Position numbers and translations under genes: made by a program | Source: UBA1413 sp037447215 | Lineage (GTDB): Bacteria; Bacteroidota; Bacteroidia; Bacteroidales; Prolixibacteraceae | Reading direction: 5' to 3' | Assembly: GCA_037447215.1 (NCBI GenBank) | Contig: JBBIHB010000001.1 | Span: 186,001 to 250,000 of the forward strand | DNA length: 64,000 nucleotides | Notes under the pieces: generated by a model | Told to the model about the DNA's origin: nothing | The model's database searches: none | The model's input: the letters and a program-made list of their open reading frames with translations, nothing else | Part shown: positions 25,665 through 35,900 of the stretch, piece by piece | Layout of the letters: each line of letters starts with the position of its first letter | Numbering within the stretch: the first letter of the stretch is position 1

Positions 25665-26987
25665 TTATAAAACAGGTAATTCCCATGGTTTACGATATTC
25701 GGGGACCACCATTTTATTGGCTTTTTCGGAATTCGAGAATTTACCTTTGCCTTCGTCCCACACCAGGAAGTTTTCATTGGTGCGAACAGCAATATTTGCA
25801 GCGTGGGCGGCAACAGCAACAGCCCTGCCTTTTTCGGGCGGACAAGCCGGGGTTTTACGGCTTTTCACACACTCTATGAAATCGGCCACATGTTCGCCAT
25901 GATTTTCTCCCCGCATAGATACTTCGAGGGCTTCGGCCCGGTTTGCTTTTTTGTTATTATCCCACTCGGGAATAATCTGGTATCCCTGCCGGTTGACCAC
26001 AAGGGTTGCATCGTCGCCAATAAAGGCCAGGCCATAATTTTTTCCCCAGGGTCCGTTTTGTGTTCCGGCAGTATGTTCCCATGTTACAATAAAATCGTCG
26101 TGTTGCCAGATTACCGACATGGTATCGAATGTTTCATGGTCGTTGTTTTCGAATGAAAGATTACCCCCCGATGCCATGGTAATTTTAGGCGGAACAACCA
26201 AGTCTTTTGCCCAAAATGCCATATCGATTAGGTGAACGCCCCAGTCGGTCATCAAACCGCCACCGTGATCCCAGAACATGCGCCAGCTTCCGTGGAACCG
26301 TGCAGGATTAAAAGGCCTTAAAGGGGCCGGCCCAAGCCACAAATCGAAATCAACACCCTCGGGGACAGGTTGATCGGGCTGTTTAGGCTGCCCAACCCCA
26401 TAAATAAAATTACCCCAGATATTGACTTTCCGGAGCTTACCTATTTTTCCCTCCTTAATTTTGCGGTTAACTTCTTTCCAGTGAATACCACTCCGTTGCT
26501 GCTGGCCAACCTGAACAATTCGGTTATACTTTCTGGCAGCTTTTACCATGATGTCGCATTCGGCAATGGAATTTGCCATTGGTTTTTCAACATATACATC
26601 TTTTCCGGCTTCGCAGGCATTTACAGTTTGAAGGCAATGCCAATGGTCGGGCGTACCAACTATTACCGCATCCACATCTTTGTTTTCGAGCAGACTCCGG
26701 AAGTCGCCATAAAGTTTTGGCTTCTGCCCAAAGTTATTCAGAACATCGGCGGCGCGTTTATCGAGTAGGCTTCTGTCCACGTCGCACAGAGCAACACAGT
26801 TAACCTTACCGGTTTCCAGATGCCTCTCAAGGATTCCGAAACCCATGTTCCTTACGCCTATAAGCGCAACATTTATTTTTTCGGAGGGAACCCCTGAAAA
26901 TGAGGAAGCTTTAAGTGCCCCCCCTACAGAAACAACTGCTGCAGCCAGTGAAGCAGTGCGAAGGAAATTTCTACGGTTTGTTGTCAT
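25665..26987 (-). CDS. Gfo/Idh/MocA family oxidoreductase, Tat-type signal
   Basis: 440 residues. A twin-arginine signal (TTNRRNFLRTASLAAAVVSVGG, about 2-23) precedes a Rossmann domain (INVALIGVRNMGFGILERHL, about 38-57) and the EKPMA motif (about 134-138: DVYVEKPMANS), which carries the conserved Lys. The DWGVHLIDMAFW segment (about 235-246) supplies the catalytic-region Asp/His. By family it oxidises or reduces a sugar or cyclitol with a tightly bound NAD(P) in the periplasm. It is followed by the isomerase and preceded, 40 nt upstream, by a PfkB-type kinase gene. Together they look like a sugar utilisation group. Confidence 0.92.
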   Translation of the reverse strand: MTTNRRNFLRTASLAAAVVSVGGALKASSFSGVPSEKINVALIGVRNMGFGILERHLETGKVNCVALCDVDRSLLDKRAADVLNNFGQKPKLYGDFRSLLENKDVDAVIVGTPDHWHCLQTVNACEAGKDVYVEKPMANSIAECDIMVKAARKYNRIVQVGQQQRSGIHWKEVNRKIKEGKIGKLRKVNIWGNFIYGVGQPKQPDQPVPEGVDFDLWLGPAPLRPFNPARFHGSWRMFWDHGGGLMTDWGVHLIDMAFWAKDLVVPPKITMASGGNLSFENNDHETFDTMSVIWQHDDFIVTWEHTAGTQNGPWGKNYGLAFIGDDATLVVNRQGYQIIPEWDNNKKANRAEALEVSMRGENHGEHVADFIECVKSRKTPACPPEKGRAVAVAAHAANIAVRTNENFLVWDEGKGKFSNSEKANKMVVPEYRKPWELPVL

Positions 26988-27027
26988 AATGCAAAAAGTT
27001 GATCAGATTTGCCCATAAAGATAAACA

Positions 27028-27933
27028 TTATCGGCGTTCACCCTTTCGCATCAATTCAGTAATTCTTTTTTTGGTGACCAATGAAGTTGCTCCATGTGTT
27101 GCAGCAGTTGCAGCCCCGGCAGCATTTGCGAATTTTAAGGCCTCTTCAACATCCTGGTTTCCAAGATAAACATTTAAAAATCCGGCAGAAAAAGCCGAAC
27201 CTGATCCAACCGTGTCAACAAGGTCAATTTTGTATCCGGCATCCTCGAAATAATCGCCCCCCCGGGTAATTGCACATGCGCCCGATTTACTTTTGGTAAC
27301 CAATACTATATCGAGTTTGTATTCATTAATTACTTCTTTTGCCAATTCCCTCGTTTCAAATTCGAAGAGGCCCAGTTCGCTTTTCAGGGTATAAAGTTCG
27401 TTCTCCTTTACCCTGAGAATGTTTGCAATATGAAGGCTGCTTTCGAGAACCGGACGGCTGAAACAGTTTTTCCGCAATTTCAGGTCGAGGTACTTAATGG
27501 TTTGTGGCGATTCATTCAGAAGTTCGCGAAGGGTATTTTTTGATATCCCGTAGCGTTGAACCAGTGTTCCAAACACCAGGCAATCGGCGCTACGGATCAG
27601 CTTAAGGGCTTCTGAAGTAAATTCAATATGATCAAATGCCATATCGGGTTCGATAATGTAATCGGCCCGGCCTTCGCTTCCAATTTTTACTTGGGCTGTT
27701 CCGGTAGGGAATTCAGGGTCGATCTGAACATTATCATCCAAAATTTCAAGCTTATTCAATTGGGCTAATGCTTCATGGCCAAGTTCATCATCGCCGATTC
27801 GCGAAAGCAAAACACCTTCGTCGCCAAAAGAATTTACCCTGTAAACCAGGTTTACCGGAGCGCCGCCCAGCAATTTGCCATCGGGAAATATATCCCAGAC
27901 CAATTCCCCGAATGCGACTATCTTTTTGCCCAT
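27028..27933 (-). CDS. PfkB-family carbohydrate kinase lacking the canonical catalytic Asp
   Basis: 301 residues. I chose the ATG at 27933 (MGKKIVAFGELVWDIFP) because it begins the conserved first strand; an upstream in-frame start adds six residues. GKLLGGAPVNLVYRV (about 20-34) is the substrate-binding N-terminal motif of fructokinase-type PfkB enzymes, and RADYIIEPDMAF follows. The C-terminal signature reads DTVGSGSAFSAGF (about 241-253): the position of the catalytic Asp in the usual GAGD is Ser, encoded TCG. The rest of the fold appears intact. Without that base, normal phosphoryl transfer would be impaired, so it may be inactive or use a different mechanism. Not a sequencing frameshift: the frame is continuous. 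Confidence 0.85.
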   Translation of the reverse strand: MGKKIVAFGELVWDIFPDGKLLGGAPVNLVYRVNSFGDEGVLLSRIGDDELGHEALAQLNKLEILDDNVQIDPEFPTGTAQVKIGSEGRADYIIEPDMAFDHIEFTSEALKLIRSADCLVFGTLVQRYGISKNTLRELLNESPQTIKYLDLKLRKNCFSRPVLESSLHIANILRVKENELYTLKSELGLFEFETRELAKEVINEYKLDIVLVTKSKSGACAITRGGDYFEDAGYKIDLVDTVGSGSAFSAGFLNVYLGNQDVEEALKFANAAGAATAATHGATSLVTKKRITELMRKGERR

Positions 27934-28099
27934 AGCTTTTCTAATTTTCAATGTGCAAAAATAACAAAATAGCCCGATTAAACGGAAGAATTATTACAGA
28001 TGGTCGGGAATGAAAATCTGTCCCAACAGATAGGAAAGCCCATAATAACACGTCCCTTGCCGGATTAATTTTGAGGATTACATGTCAACAATTTATAAT

Positions 28100-29446
28100 T
28101 CAGCCTCTCTGAAGGTGAAAGCGATTTATGAAACCTGTCAGCACTTCATCCAGCTTCGGATAACCAATTTCCTCAAGATCGTAAAAAACACGGGTTGCCG
28201 GTTTATTAATTTTTATCAGACGTTTCAGGTCAATAGGTGTCCCTATAATCACCGCATCGCAATCGGTATTGTTTATGGTGGTTTCAAGGTCTTGTACCTG
28301 TTCGGGGCTATATCCCATGGCCGGTAGAAGGGTTCCAATATTGGGGTACGTGCAGAACGTGTCGTTCAGTTTTCCGGCTAAATATGGGCGTGGATCAACC
28401 AGTTGCGAAGCCCCGAACTTCTGGGCCGCAACCACAGCTGCCCCAATCTTCATTTCACCGTGGGTGAGCGTGGGCCCATCTTCCACAGCAAGAACCCTCT
28501 TTCCCCTGATCAGCGATGCATCATCAACCCGTATTGGGCTTGCTCCATCAATGACAATGGCAGCAGGGTTAATCAGTTCGATGTTTTTTCGCACCGTATC
28601 AATACTTTCAGGTGATGCAGTATCAATTTTATTGACAATCACCACATCGGCCATGCGTATATTCAGTTCGCTGGGATAATAGGTGAGTTCGGCTCCTGCG
28701 CGGTGCGGATCGGCAACCACAATAGCAAGGTCGGGTTTATAAAACGGAAAATCGTTGTTGCCACCATCCCACAAGATTACGTCGCATCCATCGGGGTCGT
28801 TTTCGGCAGCACGCAGGATGGCCTCGTAATCCACCCCGGCATAAATAACATTGCCCCTGACTATGTGTGGTTCATACTCTTCAATTTCTTCGATGGTGCA
28901 TTTATGCATGGACAGGTCATCGATAGTTGCGAAACGCTGAACCTTCTGTTCTGTAAGGTTTCCGTAGGGCATTGGGTGCCTCACTGCTACCACGCGCAGG
29001 CCTTTTAGCATCAACATCTGCACAATTTTTCGGCTGGTCTGGCTTTTACCGGCACCGGTGCGGGTGGCACATACTGAAATTACCGGTTTAGTACTCTTCA
29101 GTTGGGTTTGTTTTGGCCCTAAAAGCATAAAGATAGCCCCACTTGCATTAACCAGTGCCGAAAGCCTCATTACATACTGGTTGGGTACGTCACTATAGGA
29201 GAATACACAGATATCAGCCTGGAGGCAAGAAATTAAAGTATTCAATTCATCCTGATGATAAATGGGAATTCCTTCCGGATAGAGTTTCCCTGCAAGTTCT
29301 GATGGATATTTCCGCCCGTGGATATCGGGGATCTGCGCTGCAGTAAATGCAACTACCTGATAATTATCGTTGTTGCGGAAAAAAGTGTTGAAATTATGAA
29401 AATCGCGGCCTGCTGCGCCTATTATAATTACTTTTTGTGCCTTCAT
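28100..29446 (-). CDS. Cyclic 2,3-diphosphoglycerate synthetase-like GTPase
   Basis: 448 residues from the ATG at 29446 (MKAQKVIIIGAAGRDFHNFN); an upstream in-frame start adds 11 less conserved residues. The N-terminal Rossmann-like domain is followed by a P-loop CATRTGAGKSQTSRKI (about 134-149), then VAVRHPMPYG, WDGGNNDFPFY (about 224-234) and a G4-type VIVNKIDT (about 267-274). This layout matches the family named after archaeal cyclic 2,3-diphosphoglycerate synthetase, a P-loop enzyme. Bacterial relatives are often annotated as GTPases and their substrate is not established, so I keep the name as a family label only. Single gene on the minus strand. Confidence 0.82.
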   Translation of the reverse strand: MKAQKVIIIGAAGRDFHNFNTFFRNNDNYQVVAFTAAQIPDIHGRKYPSELAGKLYPEGIPIYHQDELNTLISCLQADICVFSYSDVPNQYVMRLSALVNASGAIFMLLGPKQTQLKSTKPVISVCATRTGAGKSQTSRKIVQMLMLKGLRVVAVRHPMPYGNLTEQKVQRFATIDDLSMHKCTIEEIEEYEPHIVRGNVIYAGVDYEAILRAAENDPDGCDVILWDGGNNDFPFYKPDLAIVVADPHRAGAELTYYPSELNIRMADVVIVNKIDTASPESIDTVRKNIELINPAAIVIDGASPIRVDDASLIRGKRVLAVEDGPTLTHGEMKIGAAVVAAQKFGASQLVDPRPYLAGKLNDTFCTYPNIGTLLPAMGYSPEQVQDLETTINNTDCDAVIIGTPIDLKRLIKINKPATRVFYDLEEIGYPKLDEVLTGFINRFHLQRG

Positions 29447-29585
29447 ATACTTTTTCTTTTTGATCCGAAAAGTAGTCAATTAGCCATTTCAAAAAACAAG
29501 ATAAATCTCATCCCATAGTACAAAAAAGTGTGTTAAAAAACATTTTTGGGTTACCTTCGTTTCATTGTGTTAAATATTGATTTTT

Positions 29586-30197
29586 GTGAATTTTCTGGCA
29601 CATCTCTACCTTTCGGGCGAATCGGATGAAATTAAAACCGGCAATTTCATGGGCGACTATGTTAAAGGGAACCGGTTTGAACAATATAGCGGCGATATCC
29701 GCAAGGGGATACTTCTGCACCGGTCTATTGATGACTTCACCGATAGGAACATCCATTTCAGGGAAGTAAATGCACTTTTCAAAAATCATTATGGCCGATA
29801 TTCCGGTATCGTTGTCGATGTGGTTTTCGACCATCTCCTGGCCAAACAATGGAACCGGTTTTCGGGGCACCCGCTTCGTGATTTTGCACGGAATGCGCAC
29901 GGTATCCTACTTTCTCATTACCTCAGGTTACCGTTCAGGGTGCAACAATTCCTCCCGATAATGATTCAGCATAAACGGCTCGAATCGTATGCAACAACAG
30001 AAGGGCTCGAAAAAGCCCTCCGGATAATGACTAATTACACTTCACTTCCAGCCTTAAGCCTCAAAGCAATTGAAGTATTGGAAAAAAACCACCAAACTAT
30101 CAATGAATCATTTCTCCTGTTTATGGAGGAAATAATTTGTTATGTAGAAACTGGACACAATATCACGATATTAAAACCAATACAGGAAATAAATTGA
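29586..30197 (+). CDS. ACP phosphodiesterase (AcpH/DUF479) homologue
   Basis: 203 residues from a GTG at 29586, giving MNFLAHLYLSGESDEIKTGNFMGDYVKG, the usual AcpH start; a TTG three codons upstream is the alternative. LHRSIDDFTDRN (about 46-57), with the paired His/Asp, and DVVFDHLLAKQW (about 77-88), with FDH, are the HD-like metal-binding motifs of the family. The E. coli enzyme removes 4'-phosphopantetheine from acyl carrier protein. Divergent from the 2,3-DPG-synthetase-like gene. The C-terminus is normal. Confidence 0.88.
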   Translation: MNFLAHLYLSGESDEIKTGNFMGDYVKGNRFEQYSGDIRKGILLHRSIDDFTDRNIHFREVNALFKNHYGRYSGIVVDVVFDHLLAKQWNRFSGHPLRDFARNAHGILLSHYLRLPFRVQQFLPIMIQHKRLESYATTEGLEKALRIMTNYTSLPALSLKAIEVLEKNHQTINESFLLFMEEIICYVETGHNITILKPIQEIN

Positions 30198-30438
30198 AAT
30201 GGTGACTTAAATATCATCTGCTCAATAAGGTCTTTTCTCAAACTATTCTACAAATAAGGTCAATTTGGATCAAATAACCTGCATTCTCCGGGTGATCCCT
30301 CAGCCAACAGATATCTGCTCAATATAGTATTTTCACATACTTTTCACCAGTTGATCTTAAGCCATCAGGTGAATTTGTCCATAATTTAGTTTGTGACTTC
30401 ACAGTTTTCAACATCATCAACCTTTCGGATCATTATAA

Positions 30439-31347
30439 CTATACCCATTCTTCAGAAAGCACTTCTCCTCTTATGCTAATGGTAATAGACTTAACTGGCA
30501 CCCTCCGGTTGGCCATCTGAGCAGCATACTGCACCATCTGAATAAGACCACCGCAACAGGGAACTTCCATAATAACTACCGAAATAGTATTAACCCTTGT
30601 TTCATCGATCAGACGGATAAATTTTTGGATATAGGTTTCTTTGCTTTGATCGAGTTTTGGACAGGCGATAACCATTTTTTTGCCCTTGATGAAAGTGCGG
30701 TGAAAATCGCCGTGTGCAAATGCAGCACAATCGGCCGCTACAAGCAGATCAGCTCCCTGGAAATAAGATGCCGCCGGGTTGATCAGGTGCAATTGCACCG
30801 GCCATTGGGTAAGCTCCGAACCGGCAGGCTCCTGAGTTGATGATGCTGCTGTTGTTGCACCTGCCATCCGAAAACCACCTGCTGCTGCAGCAAACGACTG
30901 AGGGGCAGAACCTGCACATCCGCAGCCCGGGCCTTCATCGCGGCTATGCGATTTTTCTTTGTTTCCATGCAGTAGTTCATGTACTTCGGCAATTAAAAAA
31001 GGCAGTGAATCCCTGTTTGCTTTCAGCCAATTGGTAGCCTCTTTTAAATAACCGGTTTCCCCATGCTCCTGCAAATGTTTCAAATGGGCAAAAACAGTAT
31101 TCTTTCCGCTTTTAACCATTTGCGCAATAACAGTAGTTTCATCGTAAGCTTCAGCTTCGCGTTCCTCAATGGTTATAGCCCCTTCGGGGCAATGGCCAAT
31201 GCAAGCCCCTAACCCATCGCACATCAATTCACTGATCAAACGTGCTTTACCGTCAATAATCTGTAAAGCCCCTTCGTGGCAACCGGGCACACATAAACCG
31301 CAACCATTACATAAATCTTCGTCTATTTTTACAATTTCCCTGATCAT
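30439..31347 (-). CDS. 4Fe-4S dicluster ferredoxin-domain protein
   Basis: 302 residues. Two 4Fe-4S motifs at the N-terminus: CNGCGLCVPGCHEGA (about 13-27), then CDGLGACIGHCPEGA (about 43-57). A middle Ala/Gly-rich region contains a GPGCGCAGSAP cysteine cluster (about 138-148). The C-terminal half has VIACPKLDQSK and VVIMEVPCCGGL segments with further cysteines, likely ligands or redox sites. This domain order is seen in anaerobic bacteria next to Crp/Fnr regulators and hybrid-cluster proteins, where it is thought to serve electron transfer in nitrosative or oxidative stress response. It is divergent from a Crp/Fnr gene here. Function inferred from family context only. Confidence 0.85.
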   Translation of the reverse strand: MIREIVKIDEDLCNGCGLCVPGCHEGALQIIDGKARLISELMCDGLGACIGHCPEGAITIEEREAEAYDETTVIAQMVKSGKNTVFAHLKHLQEHGETGYLKEATNWLKANRDSLPFLIAEVHELLHGNKEKSHSRDEGPGCGCAGSAPQSFAAAAGGFRMAGATTAASSTQEPAGSELTQWPVQLHLINPAASYFQGADLLVAADCAAFAHGDFHRTFIKGKKMVIACPKLDQSKETYIQKFIRLIDETRVNTISVVIMEVPCCGGLIQMVQYAAQMANRRVPVKSITISIRGEVLSEEWV

Positions 31348-31424
31348 ATTTATATATTTTACACAACAAAAATAATTTGGTGCTGTTTTATGAATTGTAC
31401 CATTTGTTACAGAACAGTGTTGTT

Positions 31425-32102
31425 ATGCCGGATTTTAAGACTTTATCCATGTCGCCGATCTTCAGCGGTTTATCCCCCGAAAGAATTGAACAGCTTTTTC
31501 AGAATGTTCAGTACCAGGTAAAACGTTACCCCAAAGATGTGCTGGTTGCGTCGATGGGCGAACCCGTCAACCACTTATATATACTGCAGAAAGGCATGGT
31601 TAAAGGTGAAATGCTTGACTATACCGGAAAAACACTCAAAATTGAGGATATCGAAACGCCCCGTCCGCTTGCCTCAGCATTTCTGTTTGGGAACAACAAT
31701 GTATTTCCGGTTACTGTTACCACGCTTTCAGAAACAGAGATTGTTTCCATTACAGTTCCCGAATTCCTGCGATTGATGCAATCCGAACAACAGGTACTTA
31801 CCAATTACCTGAATGCCATATCATCGAGGACACAGTTTCTTTCAAACAAGCTTCATTTTCTGAGCTTCAGGAGTATCAGGGGAAAGGTGGCCCATTATCT
31901 TTTACAGCAGGCAGGAAACAGATATCATTCAGTTGAGTTGAAACAAACGCTGCAGCAACTTGCCGATCTTTTCGGGGTAACCCGCCCTTCGCTTTCGAGG
32001 GTATTGGGAGAAATGCAACGCGAAGGTTTAATTGCAATAAAACAGAAAACGGTTACCCTGCTCGATTTTGAAAAGCTGAACAATTTGCTGAAAAACGAAT
32101 GA
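31425..32102 (+). CDS. Crp/Fnr family transcriptional regulator
   Basis: 225 residues from the ATG at 31425 (MPDFKTLSMSPIFSGLSPE); upstream TTG/GTG starts would add 16 poorly conserved residues. The cyclic-nucleotide-binding-like domain (about 10-130) contains YPKDVLVASMGEPVNHLYIL and GETEIVSI-like strands. The C-terminal winged helix has TLQQLADLFGVTRPSLSRVLGEMQREGLI (about 178-206). No N-terminal Fnr-type Cys cluster is present, so it does not sense oxygen through that route. Divergent from the ferredoxin-domain gene with only 77 nt between starts, a layout typical of a regulator and its target. Confidence 0.9.
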   Translation: MPDFKTLSMSPIFSGLSPERIEQLFQNVQYQVKRYPKDVLVASMGEPVNHLYILQKGMVKGEMLDYTGKTLKIEDIETPRPLASAFLFGNNNVFPVTVTTLSETEIVSITVPEFLRLMQSEQQVLTNYLNAISSRTQFLSNKLHFLSFRSIRGKVAHYLLQQAGNRYHSVELKQTLQQLADLFGVTRPSLSRVLGEMQREGLIAIKQKTVTLLDFEKLNNLLKNE

Positions 32103-32111
32103 GTGAGTTTT

Positions 32112-32843
32112 ATGATTTTTTACTTTGAACATGGCAGATTTCAGGGACTGACAGCTTTCACCACCACAAAAGGTGATTATGATAATATGCATATCCCTTT
32201 TGCTAAATCGCAACGTTATGACAATAGATACAATCGTTTATTGCTGTCACAGAAACTGGGTATAGAACCTGATCATCTGGTTTTCCCCCATCAGTGTCAT
32301 TCAGCCAACGTATCTGCAGTTAACTCTCTTACTTTAAAAAAGTTGAACGAAACCGATGCGTTGATTACATCCACACCGGGAATATGCCTCTGCATCCGCA
32401 CAGCCGATTGTGTTCCCATTTTGTTTTACGATCCATCAAACAAGGTTGCAGGAGCAGCACATGCCGGATGGAAAGGAACCCTTGCCGGAATTGGCATTAA
32501 AACTGTGCAGGTTATGGTGAAGGATTTTTTGTGCAAACCCGAAAACATTTATGCAGCAATTGGCCCATCCATCGGCCCCGATGTGTATGAAACAGGCGAT
32601 GAGGTTGTGAACATGTTCATGGAAAAATTCAACTATGCCAACCAAATCCTGGTCAGGCAAAAAAGTGGACGTTACCATCTCGATCTCTGGACTGCCAATA
32701 AGATACAACTGACCCACGCCGGTATCCCTTTAACGCAAATCGAAATTGCCCGGGAATGTACGTTTTCCAACCCGCAAAAATATTTCTCGGCACGGCGCGA
32801 AGGCATCAATACCGGAATGATGGTGACGGGAATAATGTTATAA
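32112..32843 (+). CDS. YfiH/laccase-domain protein (purine nucleoside phosphorylase-type)
   Basis: 243 residues from the ATG at 32112; a GTG at 32103 overlapping the previous TGA is the alternative. The HQCHSANV motif (about 61-68), CIRTADCVPILFYD (about 97-110) and AGAAHAGWKGTLAG (about 116-129), with the metal-ligand His and Cys, define the Cu-oxidase_4/DUF152 family. Members have been shown to phosphorylate or deaminate adenosine and related nucleosides with zinc. Cytoplasmic. It begins directly after the Crp gene and is probably co-transcribed. Confidence 0.9.
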   Translation: MIFYFEHGRFQGLTAFTTTKGDYDNMHIPFAKSQRYDNRYNRLLLSQKLGIEPDHLVFPHQCHSANVSAVNSLTLKKLNETDALITSTPGICLCIRTADCVPILFYDPSNKVAGAAHAGWKGTLAGIGIKTVQVMVKDFLCKPENIYAAIGPSIGPDVYETGDEVVNMFMEKFNYANQILVRQKSGRYHLDLWTANKIQLTHAGIPLTQIEIARECTFSNPQKYFSARREGINTGMMVTGIML

Positions 32844-32954
32844 TTTTAAAACAGTCTGCTAATTCGCTGTGAGATTTTACCAAAACCGCTATCTTCGCGG
32901 AAAAATAAATCAAAAGCCTGATTCATTGGGATTTTGTTTGGAAACGAAAAATGT

Positions 32955-35900
32955 ATGAAGCGTTACAATCTGTATAATTTAGTGGTAGGCTGGGCTGCAT
33001 TTGTGGTTTCGGCTGTTGTATATCTGTTAACTATCGAACCTACAACCAGTTTCTGGGACTGTGGTGAGTTTATTACCACTGCTGCAACTTTGCAGGTGGG
33101 CCACCCACCGGGAGCGCCGGTGTTTATGATTGTTGGCCGGTTGTTTACGCTTCTGGGGGGATCACCTTCCAATGCAGCAGTAATGGTTAACATTATGTCT
33201 GCGCTGGCCAGTGCTTTTACTATATTGTTCCTGTTCTGGAGCATTACCCATCTGGCTAAGAAACTGGTTTCAACATCAGAAGAGGTACCAACAGGGAACC
33301 TGATTGCCATAATTGGCGCTGGCCTTGTTGGCGCACTTGGCTATGCCTTTACAGATACTTTCTGGTTTTCGGCAGTTGAAGGGGAAGTTTATGCCATGTC
33401 GTCGTTCCTTACTGCACTGGTTTTCTGGGTCATCCTGAAATGGGAAAATATTGCCGATGAACCCCACTCCAACCGCTGGTTAATCCTAATATCCTATCTG
33501 ATTGGGCTTTCAATAGGTGTCCACCTCCTGAACCTGCTTGCCATTCCGGCTATTGTTTTTGTATATTATTTCAAAAAATATGAAGTTACACCTAAAGGGA
33601 TTGTATGGGCATTGGTGGTTTCAGTTGCCATCCTTGCAGGATTAATGTATGGTGTAATACCAGGTTTTGTCAAAATTGCTTCATGGTTCGAACTTCTGTT
33701 TGTCAACACTTTAGGGTTACCGTTCCACTCAGGCGCCCTATTTTATGTGATAGCCCTTACCGCAGGAATGATTTGGGCTATACGTTACACAGTACAGAAA
33801 AACCTGATTGTATGGAATACCATTGCTGTGGCACTGACGGTAATTTTTATCGGGTATTCATCGTTTGCATTGATTATTATCCGTTCGGCTGCAGGCCCGC
33901 CCATGGATCAGAACAGCCCCAACGATACCTTTTCCCTGTTATCTTACCTGAACCGGGAACAGTATGGCTCAAGGCCGCTCTTTTACGGGCAATACTATAA
34001 CTCACCCCATAATCCGAATAACCGGTACACCCAGGGTTCTCCCTACTATACCCAGCGCGATGGACGTTATGTCATCACCGAATATAGGATTGTCCCCAAC
34101 TACGATGATAAATTCAAAACCCTTTTCCCGAGAATGTGGAGTTCGATGGATCCTTCCCATGCTGCCGAATACGAATCATGGGCTCAGATAAAAGGAAGGC
34201 GTATCAGGCACCAGAATGAAAGGGGCGAAATGGAGACCATTGTTAAACCTACTATGGGTGAAAATCTCAGGTTCTTTTTCCGCTACCAGGTTGGGCATAT
34301 GTATATGCGCTATTTTATGTGGAATTTTGCCGGACGGCAGAACGATGTTCAAAGTCATGGAGGGGTACTGAATGGTAATTGGATCAGTGGGATAAGTGCC
34401 ATTGATAATTTCAGGCTTGGCGACCAGAAAAACCTTCCCGAACAGCTGGCAAATAACAAGGCAAGGAACAAATATTATTTTCTGCCCCTCATATTCGGTC
34501 TTCTGGGTATTTTTTACCAATTCAACAAAGGTAAGGAAGGTAAGCAGGGATTGTGGGTGGTTACCCTGCTCTTTATCCTGACGGGGCTTGCTATAGTGGT
34601 GTACCTCAACCAATACCCGCTTCAGCCACGAGAGAGGGATTATGCCTATGCCGGTTCGTTTTATGCTTTCTCTATCTGGATAGGCATAGGCGTACTGGCT
34701 TTATACGAAGCCCTGAAAAAAGTCCTGCCCGACAACCTGAATGCTTCGCTGGTAACGTTAGCAGGAATTCTGGCTGTACCGGTTCTTCTTCTGGTCGAAA
34801 ACTATGACGACCATGACCGTTCCAACCGATATACCGCACGCGATCTTGGAGCCAATTATCTGAAAACAGTTGCCGAACAGGGAATTGTGTTTACCAATGG
34901 CGATAACGACACCTTCCCCTTGTGGTACAACCAGGATGTGGAAGGCGTCCGCCGCGATGTGCGGGTTTGCAACCTGAGCTACCTGCAAACCGATTGGTAC
35001 ATTTCGCAAATGAAACGTAAGATGTGGGATTCGAAACCTTTGCCTTTTTCGCTGCGCGAAGAGCAATACACGCAGGGGACCCGCGATCTGGTCTATCTGC
35101 TCGACGATCCACGTATCAGGCGCGAAACGGTTGACCTTCGCGAAGCAGTGGCATTTGTTGCCAGTGAAGACGCGGCCACAAAACTCCGTCAAGCAAATAA
35201 TGCTTCCTATATTCCCAAAAAAATTATCTCTTTCCCCATCGACAAAGATGCAGTTATCCGTAATAAAGTAGTTCGACCACAGGATTATGATAAAATTGTG
35301 GATACCATGTATATCGATCTCCGTCATAAAGACTTCCTGCCAAAAGATGAATTCATGATCCTCGATCTCCTTGCCAACAACAACTGGGAAAGGCCTTTAT
35401 ACTTCGCCATAACCATCGGAAGCAATAAATACCTCAACCTTCAGGATTATTTCCAGCTCGAAGGTTTTGCTTACAGGCTGGTGCCTATCAGGAGGGAAAC
35501 ACCATCAAACGAACGCATCAACTTCGGGAATGCGGCTTCCGACATCATGTACAACAACCTGATGAACGAATTCAAATGGGGTAACATGAATGATCCGGAT
35601 GTGTATCTGGATGAAAACAATGTAAGGATGATGACCAATATCCGTAACAATTTCAACCGGTTGGCCAGCCAGTTGGTTACCGAGGCACGGGATTCATCTT
35701 CACTGACATCGAGCGAAGTGAAATTGCCAGGACAGGAGCAACAATTGATTGACGAAGACAAACTTGAAAAAGCAATCCGTGTGATCGAAAAAGGTTACGA
35801 ACTTGTGCCCCACCGTGTTGTACCCCATGAATTTTTCTCGCTCGACATGATCAACACAATCTATCAGGCCGGAGCAATTGAAAAAGCAAGGGAAAAAGCA

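Noticed and set aside
34176..35327. Minus-strand frames of 145 and 189 codons within the DUF2723 gene
   Set aside because: They are antisense to a well-conserved coding region and show no domain or signal features.
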